From: Deltaproteobacteria bacterium
Lineage (GTDB): Bacteria > Desulfobacterota_D > UBA1144 > Nemesobacterales > UBA2774
Assembly: GCA_029262275.1 (NCBI GenBank)
Contig: JAJCZS010000007.1
Span: forward strand, 246,785-310,784
Direction: 5' to 3'
DNA: 64,000 nt
Shown here piece by piece: positions 8,845 through 17,475 of this stretch. The notes under the pieces are model-generated. The model was not told the origin of the DNA. It did no database searches and was given only the letters and a program-made list of their open reading frames with translations. Both the position numbers and the translations under genes were made by a program. Within the stretch, counting starts at the first letter, position 1. Every line of letters begins with the position of its first letter.

Positions 8845-9681
8845 CTATCCCTCTAATACATCAAGCCTAGGTTTTTCAGTAATTATCCCTTTTTCATATG
8901 CTTTATTAAATAGAAGCTCTAGAGCTTCTTTTCCTTTTTTTCCTAATTCAACTGTATAATCATTTACGTACATAAGAACAAATTTCTCGCCAACATCATG
9001 CCCCATACCTCGTCCCCATTCCATTGCATAATCAAGGGCTTCATCTTTGTGTGAGAGGGCATATTCTATACTTCCTTTATGAACCCTGTGTGCTTCTCTT
9101 TGATATATTTCATCTATGTCGCGTCTTACTACATTTAATCCTAGAGGCAACGGAAGGGGAGTTTCATTTGCCCAAAGCTCTCCAATATCAAAGAACAACT
9201 CAAGCCCGGCATCTTTATAAGTAAGCTGTCCCTCATGGATCAATAGTCCTGTCTCGATCTCTCCATTTTGCACAGCAGGCATTATCTCATCAAATTCCAT
9301 CTCCACGGGTATGAAGCCATCCGCATAGATGCACAACTGTAGATATGCAGAAGTTAGCATCCCTGGAACTCCGATACGCTTGCCTTCAAGGCTGTCTATC
9401 GGTTCTTTTGATACCACGATAGGGCCGTAGCCCTCTCCCATACTAGCACCGCATGACATAATCCTATAATCATCCTGTACCTTAAGATAACCATGGGCTG
9501 AGATAGCAGTTACCTCAAGTTCTTTGTTTAAGGCCCGTTTATTAAGTGATTGTATGTCTTCTACTACTTGAATAAAATCAACTATGTCTGAAGTAACTTT
9601 TTTTCTATCGATACCATAGAACATGAATGCATCATCTGCATCAGGGCTGTGTCCAAGTTTCATCTGAATTTTCTCTGACAT
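8845..9681 (-). CDS. mqnD: 1,4-dihydroxy-6-naphthoate synthase
   Basis: 278 residues. The N-terminal LGHSPDADDAFMFYG and GLLIHEGQLTY are signatures of MqnD, a periplasmic-binding-protein fold enzyme that releases 1,4-dihydroxy-6-naphthoate from cyclic dehypoxanthine futalosine in menaquinone synthesis. The His in LIHEG is the expected catalytic residue. The start codon follows AAGGAG at good spacing. It sits 19 bp downstream of mqnA and 9 bp upstream of an aldehyde dehydrogenase, so the three genes look like one transcript. mqnB, mqnC and mqnE are not in the window. Confidence 0.94.
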   Translation of the reverse strand: MSEKIQMKLGHSPDADDAFMFYGIDRKKVTSDIVDFIQVVEDIQSLNKRALNKELEVTAISAHGYLKVQDDYRIMSCGASMGEGYGPIVVSKEPIDSLEGKRIGVPGMLTSAYLQLCIYADGFIPVEMEFDEIMPAVQNGEIETGLLIHEGQLTYKDAGLELFFDIGELWANETPLPLPLGLNVVRRDIDEIYQREAHRVHKGSIEYALSHKDEALDYAMEWGRGMGHDVGEKFVLMYVNDYTVELGKKGKEALELLFNKAYEKGIITEKPRLDVLEG

Positions 9682-9700
9682 GTAATTTCTCCTTAGATTT

Positions 9701-10513
9701 CTACTTTGTGTAAAAATTTAAATCTGTAATTTTATCTGCTTCGCCTAAGTTTGAGAGCAGCTCGCTGTATTTAATCATTCCTTTGATTTCTTCATGACCT
9801 AGATCATATTTAATTCGATCTGTTAAATATTTATAACAAATGTCGTAGTCGATGCCCAGTTTTTGAGACTCTATTTTTGAGATCTTATCTACAATTCCAA
9901 GACCGTAGTTCTTAGATTCTATTAGCGCGCCCGCATTTGTTCCTAGTATAACATCCTTACTTCCTGCAAATACTGCATACACAAAGGGGAGACCAGTCTC
10001 TTGTGTCCATATTTCCCCAAGGTCATAGATCTTGTATTCACCACTTAGATTGTAACACTGCTTGAGTCCAGAATCTCCAATAAGCATTGCACCATCAACA
10101 TTATCCATCATTCCTTCTTTATCTATGTCTGTTGCTATATATTCCGGAGTAGTGCCGTAGAAAAGTTCAAGCACTATTCTTAAAAGTGCAGTAGAGCTTT
10201 GTGAGCGTTTGTCTACTGCAACACTCTTTAGCTCTTTAATATCTTGCTTTGCTGCTATGATGACACTATCCACACTTCCAATGGATGAGATTGAAATTCC
10301 AGGCACAACCTTGTAATCCTTTCTTTTAAGAAGCTCAGCAACAGGTATTAAGCCTAAATCTATATCTCCTTTGTGAAGCTTGAGAGACAATTCAGAAGGA
10401 GGAGTCTGAATAAGATCAAACTCATGGTTTATCAGATTATTCTCTATTGCGTATGTTAGAGGCTGTGCGTTTAAAAATGATACCGAACCCAGTTTTATCA
10501 ATGGTTTCACCAA
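9701..10513 (-). CDS. mqnA: Chorismate dehydratase (futalosine pathway)
   Basis: 270 residues in the longest form. KLGSVSFLNAQPLTYAIE at the N-terminus is the MqnA signature, and the protein has the same binding-protein fold as MqnD. It dehydrates chorismate to 3-enolpyruvylbenzoate, the first committed step of this menaquinone route. No ATG fits. The frame opens at TTG 10513, GTG 10510 is next, and TTG 10501 follows GGTGA closely and would give the more usual MIKLGS start, so the true start is uncertain by four codons. It is 56 bp downstream of dgt and may be transcribed from there or from its own promoter. Confidence 0.92.
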   Translation of the reverse strand: MVKPLIKLGSVSFLNAQPLTYAIENNLINHEFDLIQTPPSELSLKLHKGDIDLGLIPVAELLKRKDYKVVPGISISSIGSVDSVIIAAKQDIKELKSVAVDKRSQSSTALLRIVLELFYGTTPEYIATDIDKEGMMDNVDGAMLIGDSGLKQCYNLSGEYKIYDLGEIWTQETGLPFVYAVFAGSKDVILGTNAGALIESKNYGLGIVDKISKIESQKLGIDYDICYKYLTDRIKYDLGHEEIKGMIKYSELLSNLGEADKITDLNFYTK

Positions 10514-10569
10514 AAAATAGTTTAAGAATTAGCTTTTGAACGGATATAGGTTACCTGAAATTAACTTAC

Positions 10570-11634
10570 TTAAAATGCACTAATATCACCCTGCCATCTC
10601 TTGGGTAAAAATATCTTCTCATAAAGTGTAATTGCATAAGAGTCTGTCATGGATGCTATAAAATCACATACAGCACGCTCAGTGGTCTCTCCCTCTCTAT
10701 GCGGCTTGTCATAAAGCTTTTTGAACTCATCGTGATTTTCACAAAAATATTCATATAATTCTTTTACTACCTTTTGAGCTTTATCGAAGTTCTTTTTAAT
10801 TTTCTCATTCATATAAACAGTATTGAAAAGGTACCCTCTAAGATCAAGCATGGCCTGTTCAACTTCTGGGCTCGAAACCACTCTTTTTTCATCTAACTTT
10901 ATTGTCTCAAAGATTATGTCCGTGACCATCTTGTTTATTCGCTCAGAATTTGTTTTTCCAAGAATATCAATATATTCCTTAGGAACATCATCAATTGTAA
11001 TAATTCCTGATCTAATGGCATCATCTAAATCATGATTGGCATATGCTACTAAGTCAGAGATTCTTACAACCTGACCCTCCATGGTCTCAGGTCTGTATTT
11101 AGGATTATCAATTGCGCCCATGCCTTTTGAATGCTTTGATATACCGTCACGTACTTCATATGTGAGGTTTAAGCCTTCTCCGCCTTTCTCAAGCACATCT
11201 ACCATCCGTAGGCTTTGAATTACATGCTTAAAGCCTTCTGGGTATATATCGTTAAGCGCAGCCTCTCCCGCATGTCCAAATGGTGTGTGCCCCAAATCAT
11301 GGCCAAGTGCTATAGCTTCTGTTAGATCCTCGTTTAATCTAAGGGCTTTTGAGATAGTTCTTGCAATTTGCGCAACCTCTATCACATGCGTAAGCCTTGT
11401 TCTATAGTGATCGTCTGTAGGGGAGAGAAACACCTGTGTTTTATGTTTCATTCTTCTAAAAGATTTTGAATGTATGACTCTATCTCTATCCCTCTGATAA
11501 TCAGTTCTGATATCACATTTTTCTTCAGGCTTGGCTCGCCCCTTAGTCTCAGCACTGAGTGAGGCTAGAGGAGACAGTGTCTGTCTCTCAATTTCTTCAA
11601 GCTGTTCTCTTATTGTCAATTTGTTAGAATCCAT
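10570..11634 (-). CDS. dgt: Deoxyguanosinetriphosphate triphosphohydrolase-like protein
   Basis: 354 residues with a complete HD phosphohydrolase signature: RLTHVIEVAQIAR (first His), the HD pair in LGHDLGHTPFGHAGE, and the distal Asp in RISDLVAYANHD. Members of this shorter Dgt class remove triphosphate from dNTPs and are often regulated by dNTP levels. The family as a whole is established. Preference for dGTP is not certain here. The gene lies 11 bp after hisF and 56 bp before mqnA on the same strand, in a run with no evident functional theme beyond housekeeping metabolism. Confidence 0.9.
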   Translation of the reverse strand: MDSNKLTIREQLEEIERQTLSPLASLSAETKGRAKPEEKCDIRTDYQRDRDRVIHSKSFRRMKHKTQVFLSPTDDHYRTRLTHVIEVAQIARTISKALRLNEDLTEAIALGHDLGHTPFGHAGEAALNDIYPEGFKHVIQSLRMVDVLEKGGEGLNLTYEVRDGISKHSKGMGAIDNPKYRPETMEGQVVRISDLVAYANHDLDDAIRSGIITIDDVPKEYIDILGKTNSERINKMVTDIIFETIKLDEKRVVSSPEVEQAMLDLRGYLFNTVYMNEKIKKNFDKAQKVVKELYEYFCENHDEFKKLYDKPHREGETTERAVCDFIASMTDSYAITLYEKIFLPKRWQGDISAF

Positions 11635-11645
11635 TTTTGTTGGAA

Positions 11646-12404
11646 TTAAAGTCTCACGGATATACCGTCTGTTTTCATGAAATCTTTGGCTTCTTTTATA
11701 GTGTATTCGCCGTAGTGGAAGATTGAGGCTACTAATACAGCATCTGCCTCACCTAATTTGACCCCATCTGAGAGGTGCTCGAGGGTGCCAGCTCCGCCTG
11801 AGGCAATTATAGGAATCGTTAAGTTGCGAGATATGGTTTTAGTGAGAGGAAGATCATAGCCGGATTTTGTCCCGTCTTTATCCATACTTGTAAGAAGAAT
11901 CTCACCTGCGCCATATTCTTGCATCTTTTGGGCCCATTCGACAGCATCAATACCAGTTCCATTTCTGCCGCCGTGCGTGAAGACTTCCCATCTATCTTCC
12001 CCAGAGCTCCTAGCATCTATGGCAACCACAATGCACTGGCTTCCAAATTTCTCTGCAGCTTCTCTTACAAAATCGGGATTTTTTACTGCGGCTGTGTTTA
12101 TAGAAACTTTATCCGCTCCCGCAAGCAGCATTTGCCTTACATCATCTAGCGTCCTAACGCCTCCGCCCACCGTAAGTGGTACGAATACCTGGCTCGCTGT
12201 GCGTTCCACAACATCAATCATAGTTTTTCTTTCTTCGTTTGATGCGGTTATATCTAGAAAGCAAACCTCATCCGCCCCTTCAATGCTATACTTTTTAGCG
12301 ATTTCGACCGGGTCTCCGGCGTCTCTTAGGTTGACGAAATTTACCCCTTTTACAACCCGCCCGTCTTTTACATCCAAACATGGAATAATTCTTTTAGACA
12401 GCAT
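11646..12404 (-). CDS. hisF: Imidazole glycerol phosphate synthase, cyclase subunit
   Basis: 252 residues, the standard length. Catalytic Asp11 (PCLDVKDGR) and Asp130 (VVAIDAR) are both present, as are the phosphate-binding glycine loops GGGVRT and ASGGAG of the beta/alpha barrel. HisF uses ammonia delivered by HisH to convert PRFAR into imidazole glycerol phosphate and AICAR in histidine synthesis. It starts 1 bp after the hisA stop, so the two genes are tightly coupled. hisH is not adjacent and must lie elsewhere. Confidence 0.96.
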   Translation of the reverse strand: MLSKRIIPCLDVKDGRVVKGVNFVNLRDAGDPVEIAKKYSIEGADEVCFLDITASNEERKTMIDVVERTASQVFVPLTVGGGVRTLDDVRQMLLAGADKVSINTAAVKNPDFVREAAEKFGSQCIVVAIDARSSGEDRWEVFTHGGRNGTGIDAVEWAQKMQEYGAGEILLTSMDKDGTKSGYDLPLTKTISRNLTIPIIASGGAGTLEHLSDGVKLGEADAVLVASIFHYGEYTIKEAKDFMKTDGISVRL

Positions 12405-12405
12405 G

Positions 12406-13128
12406 TTAAGAATACCTCTGTATGGCTTCTTCTAGGTTGATACTTCCTGTGTAGATTGATTTCCCAAGTATAGCACCGTATATACCCAAATGCTCAATCG
12501 AGGCCAGCTTCTCGAGATCTTCCATTGTTGCAATCCCGCCTGACGCAATTACCGGGATAGGGGATTCCTCTATAAATTCTCGTGCTCCCTCAATATTAAT
12601 TCCTTCCATTGTTCCGTCTCTATCAATATTGGTGTTTAGCACGACAGATACGCCTGCTCTCTCTAGGTTCCCGAGCACTTCTTGGGTGCTCTGGTCTATA
12701 ACTTCAGTCCAGCCTTTAACTGCTATCTTGCCATTTTTAGTATCCACTCCAACAGCAATCTCATTAGGGAATTCGCGGCAAGCCTCTTGAAGAAAATCCT
12801 CATCATTAAATGCAGCAGTTCCCAATATTATCCGCTTAACACCCATTTCTATGTATTTTCTGACTGTGTCTATGTCTCGAATACCACCGCCAACCTGAAC
12901 GGGGCATGATACTGAATCTACAATCGATTTTATTGCACTGTAATTTTTGGGTTCTCCCGAGAAAGCGCCGTCTAGATCCACAACGTGTATCCATTTGGCT
13001 CCGGCCTGTTCCCATTTCTGGGCAATCTCTGAGGGGTGGTCAGAAAAAACTGTAACCTGATCCTCCTCACCTTTAAAAAGCCTTACGCACTTTCCGTCTT
13101 TAAGATCTATTGCAGGAATTATTATCAT
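12406..13128 (-). CDS. hisA: ProFAR isomerase with an unusual Asn at a conserved acidic position
   Basis: 240 residues, normal for HisA, which isomerises ProFAR to PRFAR in histidine synthesis. Asp8 (PAIDLKDG) and Asp129 (VGVDTKNGK), the GGGIRD loop and ASGGIA phosphate site are all present. At the block normally reading T-[D/E]-I-x-[KR]-D-G-T this protein has TNIDRDGT, so Asn167 replaces the acidic residue that acts in many HisA/PriA enzymes. The codon on the complementary strand is AAT. The start codon overlaps the stop of the preceding exported-protein gene in an ATGA arrangement, and hisF follows after 1 bp. Confidence 0.93.
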   Translation of the reverse strand: MIIIPAIDLKDGKCVRLFKGEEDQVTVFSDHPSEIAQKWEQAGAKWIHVVDLDGAFSGEPKNYSAIKSIVDSVSCPVQVGGGIRDIDTVRKYIEMGVKRIILGTAAFNDEDFLQEACREFPNEIAVGVDTKNGKIAVKGWTEVIDQSTQEVLGNLERAGVSVVLNTNIDRDGTMEGINIEGAREFIEESPIPVIASGGIATMEDLEKLASIEHLGIYGAILGKSIYTGSINLEEAIQRYS

Positions 13129-13811
13129 CGGTTCTCCAGTAGAAATCTGCCAAATCTCTTGGCTATAACTCTAGCGCCTTCTTTTGCCATTTCATCGGCT
13201 GTAATCCATTTCCCTTTTCTTTTTACGAACTTCTTTATTTCAAATAAGTTGTCGAATAGAGGCTTCTGGGTTTCAGTAAAATATGTTTCCCAAATCACTT
13301 TTCCGTCTTTTGTGCTCAAGACCTCAACACTAAACGCCACGGTAGAAGGAGATTCTATTGCCCAATCAGACCCGCCTCTCTCTGAGTACTCAGAGATGGT
13401 CCCTACCATTACTGAGTCCGCATCTAAAATTCGCCCTACATCAATTGCAATATCTTTGTAGTAAGTTTTGGGTTTCCCTTCTCTTAATTTATCGTATTCG
13501 GTATCTGACTTCTTTAGAGGCAGTATCTCAATATCGGGCATGTAGCTGGCCTCTAAAACCAAGGCGTCATAAAGCGAAATCGTAAGATACCTCTGAATTT
13601 GCTCAAGAGAATCATCGGATTGCTCATAGGATAGTGAGTTCTTTGATCTAAAAGGAATTAAAGCCATCTTGCCTATTATGTCTTTTAAGGAAGCCTGAGC
13701 AATTTCAGTGCCTTCGCTCTGGTTAGACTCAGCAAATGCTGTTGAATTACATAAGAGGAACAAAGAAAAAACAAATAGGCTTACAAAACCGTATCGACTA
13801 AAGAATTTCAT
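13125..13811 (-). CDS. Exported protein of unknown function heading the hisA-hisF-dgt-mqn run
   Basis: 228 residues. Residues 1-27 are a classical signal peptide ending STAFAES, so the product is exported to the periplasm or outer membrane. The body has alternating strands and helices (LIPFRSKNS, ILDADSVMVGTISEYSERG, VEVLSTKDGKVIWETYF). This resembles, in general style, the CsgG/TolB-N/GNA1162-type envelope proteins of related bacteria. I cannot assign a family with certainty. Its stop overlaps the hisA start by 4 bp, indicating translational coupling to a cytoplasmic histidine enzyme with no obvious functional tie. Confidence 0.72.
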   Translation of the reverse strand: MKFFSRYGFVSLFVFSLFLLCNSTAFAESNQSEGTEIAQASLKDIIGKMALIPFRSKNSLSYEQSDDSLEQIQRYLTISLYDALVLEASYMPDIEILPLKKSDTEYDKLREGKPKTYYKDIAIDVGRILDADSVMVGTISEYSERGGSDWAIESPSTVAFSVEVLSTKDGKVIWETYFTETQKPLFDNLFEIKKFVKRKGKWITADEMAKEGARVIAKRFGRFLLENR

Positions 13812-13899
13812 TTGCCTATAAATATACAGGAATATGGGATTAGAGAAAGCGGCAATATCTCTATTTGAAAAATATTATTCATAGTAGATAATAGTTCCC

Positions 13900-14304
13900 A
13901 TGAACTACTGGCTTGTTAAATCTGAACCATTTAAGTATTCCTGGGACGATCTGGTCAAGGACGGCTGGACATACTGGGACGGTGTCAGGAACTATCAGGC
14001 GCGTAATAACCTTAAGGCAATGAAAAAAGGGGACTTAGTTCTCTATTATCATAGCAATGAGGGAAAGGAAGTAGTGGGCGTTGCCAAAGTAATTAAGGAG
14101 TTCTACCAGGACCCTACAATTGATGATGACAGATGGGTAGTTGTAGATGTAGAACCAGTCAATAAACTAAATAACCCAGTTACACTTTCTGAAATTAAAA
14201 ATACCAAAAGTCTACAAAAGGTGCCACTAATCACTCAAAGCAGACTGTCTGTGATGCCCGTTTCGAAAAAAGATTTTGATACAATAGTTAAAATGGGCAA
14301 ATAG
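13900..14304 (+). CDS. EVE domain protein
   Basis: 134 residues forming a single EVE domain, a PUA-like fold. Characteristic segments are YWLVKSEP at the N-terminus, WDGVRNYQARNNL, KKGDLVLYYHS and the ending VMPVSKKDFD. EVE proteins bind modified bases in DNA or RNA. Small stand-alone copies like this are widespread in bacteria and their role is not established. It is divergent from the exported-protein gene at 13811, with an 88 bp gap, and lies upstream of pcm with a 72 bp gap. No restriction gene is next to it, so a defence role is not supported by context. Confidence 0.86.
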   Translation: MNYWLVKSEPFKYSWDDLVKDGWTYWDGVRNYQARNNLKAMKKGDLVLYYHSNEGKEVVGVAKVIKEFYQDPTIDDDRWVVVDVEPVNKLNNPVTLSEIKNTKSLQKVPLITQSRLSVMPVSKKDFDTIVKMGK

Positions 14305-14376
14305 CAATTCTTTAAATTCTCAAATAACTGGTTATTCATCTCTAGTTAATCTCCTTTTAGTACTTATATTAATAGT

Positions 14377-15051
14377 ATGGATAAGTTTTATTCCTCAGGG
14401 TCTTCAGAGGCTGTTGAATCTGATAAATATGCTCAAGCACGGTGGGACATGGTAGAGAATCAAATTGTTTCAAGAGGGGTAAGTAACACCAAAGTTCTTG
14501 AGGCGATGCTCAAAGTTAAAAGACATCTATTTGTTCCAGAGAACTACATCGATTCTGCCTACGGGGACAACCCAATCCCTATAGAATCAGGGCAGACAGT
14601 TTCCCAGCCTTATATGGTTGCCTTAATGACGGAGCTCTTAAACCCTGCCCAAGGAAAAAGGATCTTGGAAATCGGAACAGGATCGGGCTATCAGACTGCT
14701 GTGCTTGCACAGTGCGGCTGTGATGTCTATACAATTGAAATAATTGAAGATATGGCTTTAAATACCCGCAAAGTTTTGGAGAGGTTGGGATACTCCAATA
14801 TAAAATATAAAATTGGTGATGGATATAAAGGATGGGAACAGAATGCACCTTTTGAAGGCATAATAGTAACTGCAGCTCCCTTAGAGATTCCGGATAACTT
14901 GATAGATCAGCTCTCAGACAATGGTAGGCTGGTTATCCCAGTGGGCGAGGCGAGTCAGGAACTTCTTTTAGTAGAAAAAACTACAGAGGGTATTACAAGG
15001 AAGAGAATCACCTCTGTACGTTTTGTTCCTATGAAACAATCGCCAAACTAG
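14377..15051 (+). CDS. pcm: Protein-L-isoaspartate O-methyltransferase
   Basis: 224 residues. The PCMT signature is clear: ARWDMVENQIVSRGV, GQTVSQPYMVALMTELL, the SAM-binding motif LEIGTGSGYQTAVLA, and APFEGIIVTAAP. The enzyme methylates abnormal isoaspartyl residues to start their repair. The N-terminal 17 residues before ARWDMV are a short extension. No strong Shine-Dalgarno is seen before the ATG. The gene stands between the EVE gene and rng, each separated by 70-90 bp, so separate promoters are possible. Confidence 0.95.
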   Translation: MDKFYSSGSSEAVESDKYAQARWDMVENQIVSRGVSNTKVLEAMLKVKRHLFVPENYIDSAYGDNPIPIESGQTVSQPYMVALMTELLNPAQGKRILEIGTGSGYQTAVLAQCGCDVYTIEIIEDMALNTRKVLERLGYSNIKYKIGDGYKGWEQNAPFEGIIVTAAPLEIPDNLIDQLSDNGRLVIPVGEASQELLLVEKTTEGITRKRITSVRFVPMKQSPN

Positions 15052-15137
15052 ACACGAGCTTTCATATACAGGGCTTATAGTCTATACTTACATCCGATTA
15101 TCTTAATGTTGAAATATAAACAGTATTAATAATCCTG

Positions 15138-16631
15138 ATGGACAACCAAATTTTAATTAACGTAACTTATAATGAAACGAGAGTAGCCGTTATGGAAAAC
15201 GGCTCTGTCGCGGAGCTATATATAGAGAGAAAATCTACTCCACGTATAGTGGGCAACATATATAAGGGCAAAGTAGGGAAGGTGGTCCCAGGAATGCAGG
15301 CTGCTTTTATCGATATTGGAATTGATAAATCAGGTTTCATTTCTGTTGAGGATGTTCAGGAAGACAATATGTATGAGTATTTCCTGGGTAACGATGCCGC
15401 AGATGCTGTTGAGGATTTAAACAAACAGCAGAATAATTTGATACAAGATATATTAAGAGAAGGTCAACATTTATTGGTTCAAGTTCTTAAAGAATCTGTT
15501 GGAGGCAAAGGAGCCAAGCTGTCTTCTTATGTCGCCATTCCCGGAAAATACTTAGTGCTTTTAGGAACTATAGATATATTGGGGATTTCTCGTAAGATAG
15601 AAGATAATGAGGAAAGAGACAGGCTAACTGAGCTATTAAATAAAATTAAACCCGAAGGGGTCGGCTTAATTGCCAGAACTGCTAGTACAAATATAGCAGA
15701 AGAAGAATTACAGAACGATTTGAAAGAGCTTCTTTCAATATGGGAGGGAGTTAAGAAATCTAGTGAACAAAAAAAGAGCCCTTCATTGCTATACGAAGAA
15801 CCGAGACTTTATATAAAGGCAGTGAGAGATTTTATTTCAAGCGATATGAATAAAGTGGTTATAGATTCAGAAGATGCTTACAATGAGATAAAGGATCATT
15901 TAAAACTCAACTTTCCAGATTCTATCTTAAATTTGGAATTATATGAAGACTCAGAGCCATTGTTCTCTAAGCATGGAGTAGATAATGAGATAAAGAAAAT
16001 TTTCAAGAAAAAGGTCTGGCTTAAGTCAGGTGGTCATATCATAATCGAAGAAGCAGAAGGTCTTACAGTTATAGATGTTAATACTGGTAGATATCAGAGT
16101 GGTAAAGACCAGGAAGAGACTATATATAATATTAATGTTGAGGCCGGGCTTGAGATAGTAAGACAAATTAGGCTTAGAAACTTAGTAGGTATCATAGTAA
16201 TAGACTTTATAGATATCAAAAACCGTCAGTTAAGAGATGATATGTTTGAGAGTTTTGTAGATGCGCTTAAACATGATAGAGCCCGTTCAGTTGTTCATGA
16301 GATGTCTTCCTTTGGAGTTATTCAACTAACTAGACAGCGTTTAAGGGAGAGCATACTAAAAGAACTTGCAGAGCCCTGTTTTTGTTGTGAGGGAATTGGG
16401 TATTTGAAATCCATACACACTATTTCATACGAAATAATCAGAGACATTAAGAAAAAACTAAATAAAGCTTTGAACAAAAAAGTCATTGTTGTTGCAAACC
16501 CTGTAGTAATCCAAAGTTTAAAAGACTCAGAACAAGATAATCTAAGCCGTTTTGAAGAGAAGTACTCAATAGAGATTGAATATAGAGCTTCTGAAGAAAG
16601 AATGGAAAAATATAAGATAACAATTGAGTAA
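15138..16631 (+). CDS. rng: Ribonuclease G (RNase E/G family)
   Basis: 497 residues, the length of RNase G rather than RNase E. The order is an S1-like RNA-binding region (NIYKGKVGKVVPGMQAAFID at about 42-61), the catalytic core with the metal-binding aspartates in TVIDVNTGR and VIDFIDIK, and the zinc-link motif CFCCEGIG near residue 415. It is an endoribonuclease for 5'-monophosphorylated AU-rich RNA, acting in 16S rRNA 5' maturation and mRNA decay. The long disordered scaffold tail of RNase E is absent. The ATG lacks a clear Shine-Dalgarno. Confidence 0.95.
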   Translation: MDNQILINVTYNETRVAVMENGSVAELYIERKSTPRIVGNIYKGKVGKVVPGMQAAFIDIGIDKSGFISVEDVQEDNMYEYFLGNDAADAVEDLNKQQNNLIQDILREGQHLLVQVLKESVGGKGAKLSSYVAIPGKYLVLLGTIDILGISRKIEDNEERDRLTELLNKIKPEGVGLIARTASTNIAEEELQNDLKELLSIWEGVKKSSEQKKSPSLLYEEPRLYIKAVRDFISSDMNKVVIDSEDAYNEIKDHLKLNFPDSILNLELYEDSEPLFSKHGVDNEIKKIFKKKVWLKSGGHIIIEEAEGLTVIDVNTGRYQSGKDQEETIYNINVEAGLEIVRQIRLRNLVGIIVIDFIDIKNRQLRDDMFESFVDALKHDRARSVVHEMSSFGVIQLTRQRLRESILKELAEPCFCCEGIGYLKSIHTISYEIIRDIKKKLNKALNKKVIVVANPVVIQSLKDSEQDNLSRFEEKYSIEIEYRASEERMEKYKITIE

Positions 16632-16762
16632 GACTGATTATAAGCCCTCCTAAAATTGCAATTTTTTTCTTCCTTAAATAGCAAGTCATCATAGTCTTGA
16701 AATAAACAGCGTTACCATTACCCTTAAATTGGTCTATTAAATCAGATGTCGGACGCTAATCA

Positions 16763-17461
16763 ATGTCTAAACAAAACCCTCACAATCATACTAATATCAA
16801 ACTAAAAAGCCTTTGTAAGCATTACTTGGAAGCACAAAGTAATGTCTCAATTGTGAATAATCTAAATGCTGAATTCAAACAAGGTGAGATAGTTGCATTA
16901 ATAGGGAAAAGTGGCTCAGGAAAGACAACACTTCTCAATCTCATATCAGGGATTGACCGTCCTGATTCAGGTGAAGTTTGGATTGGGGAGACCCTGATTA
17001 ATAGTCTTTCTGAAGAAGAGCTAACGTTAATTAGAAGAAACAGAGTTGGCATTGTATTTCAATTTTTCAATCTGATTCCTACTCTAAATGTTATTGAGAA
17101 CGTAACTCTTCCAAGAGAGTTAAACGGATCAAATAGGGTTGTTGCCAGAGGTAAAGCTCAAGGATTACTACAAAGGGTGGGGCTTGGAGAGAGGTTAAAT
17201 TCTTATCCAGACATTTTGTCAGGCGGAGAGCAGCAGCGTGTAGCGATTGCCCGTGCTCTTATAAATGATCCGGATGTGATTTTAGCTGATGAGCCTACTG
17301 GGAACTTGGACGATGAGACGGCAAATGAAATACTTGAGCTTCTTATAGCTGTAGCACGTGAGTCGGATAAAACAATGATAATAGCTACTCATAGCAGTGA
17401 AATAATAAATTATGCCGATAAGGTTTATACTATTCATAACGGCAATCTGAATTCTGGATAA
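16763..17461 (+). CDS. ABC transporter ATP-binding protein (LolD/MacB-type, Att exporter)
   Basis: 232 residues. Walker A is GKSGSGKT at 48-55, the Q-loop is in VFQFFNL, the ABC signature is LSGGEQ at 152-157, Walker B is VILADE at 172-177, the D-loop is NLDD, and the H-loop is in ATHSS. This is the group pairing with FtsX-fold permeases that move lipids, lipoproteins or peptides in the envelope rather than pump solutes through the membrane. It is 14 bp upstream of the permease and part of a three-gene unit with the AttH-like lipoprotein. Confidence 0.92.
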   Translation: MSKQNPHNHTNIKLKSLCKHYLEAQSNVSIVNNLNAEFKQGEIVALIGKSGSGKTTLLNLISGIDRPDSGEVWIGETLINSLSEEELTLIRRNRVGIVFQFFNLIPTLNVIENVTLPRELNGSNRVVARGKAQGLLQRVGLGERLNSYPDILSGGEQQRVAIARALINDPDVILADEPTGNLDDETANEILELLIAVARESDKTMIIATHSSEIINYADKVYTIHNGNLNSG

Positions 17462-17475
17462 TACGGCCCAATAAT

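Noticed and set aside
13900-14304. EVE domain protein as part of a defence island
   Set aside because: No restriction, nuclease or other defence gene lies nearby; neighbours are housekeeping genes.
15113-16727. Similar TTGAAATA..AACAG..TTA sequences upstream of rng and of the ABC ATPase gene
   Set aside because: Alignment needs a 2-base gap and the -10 regions differ; too weak to call a shared promoter element.
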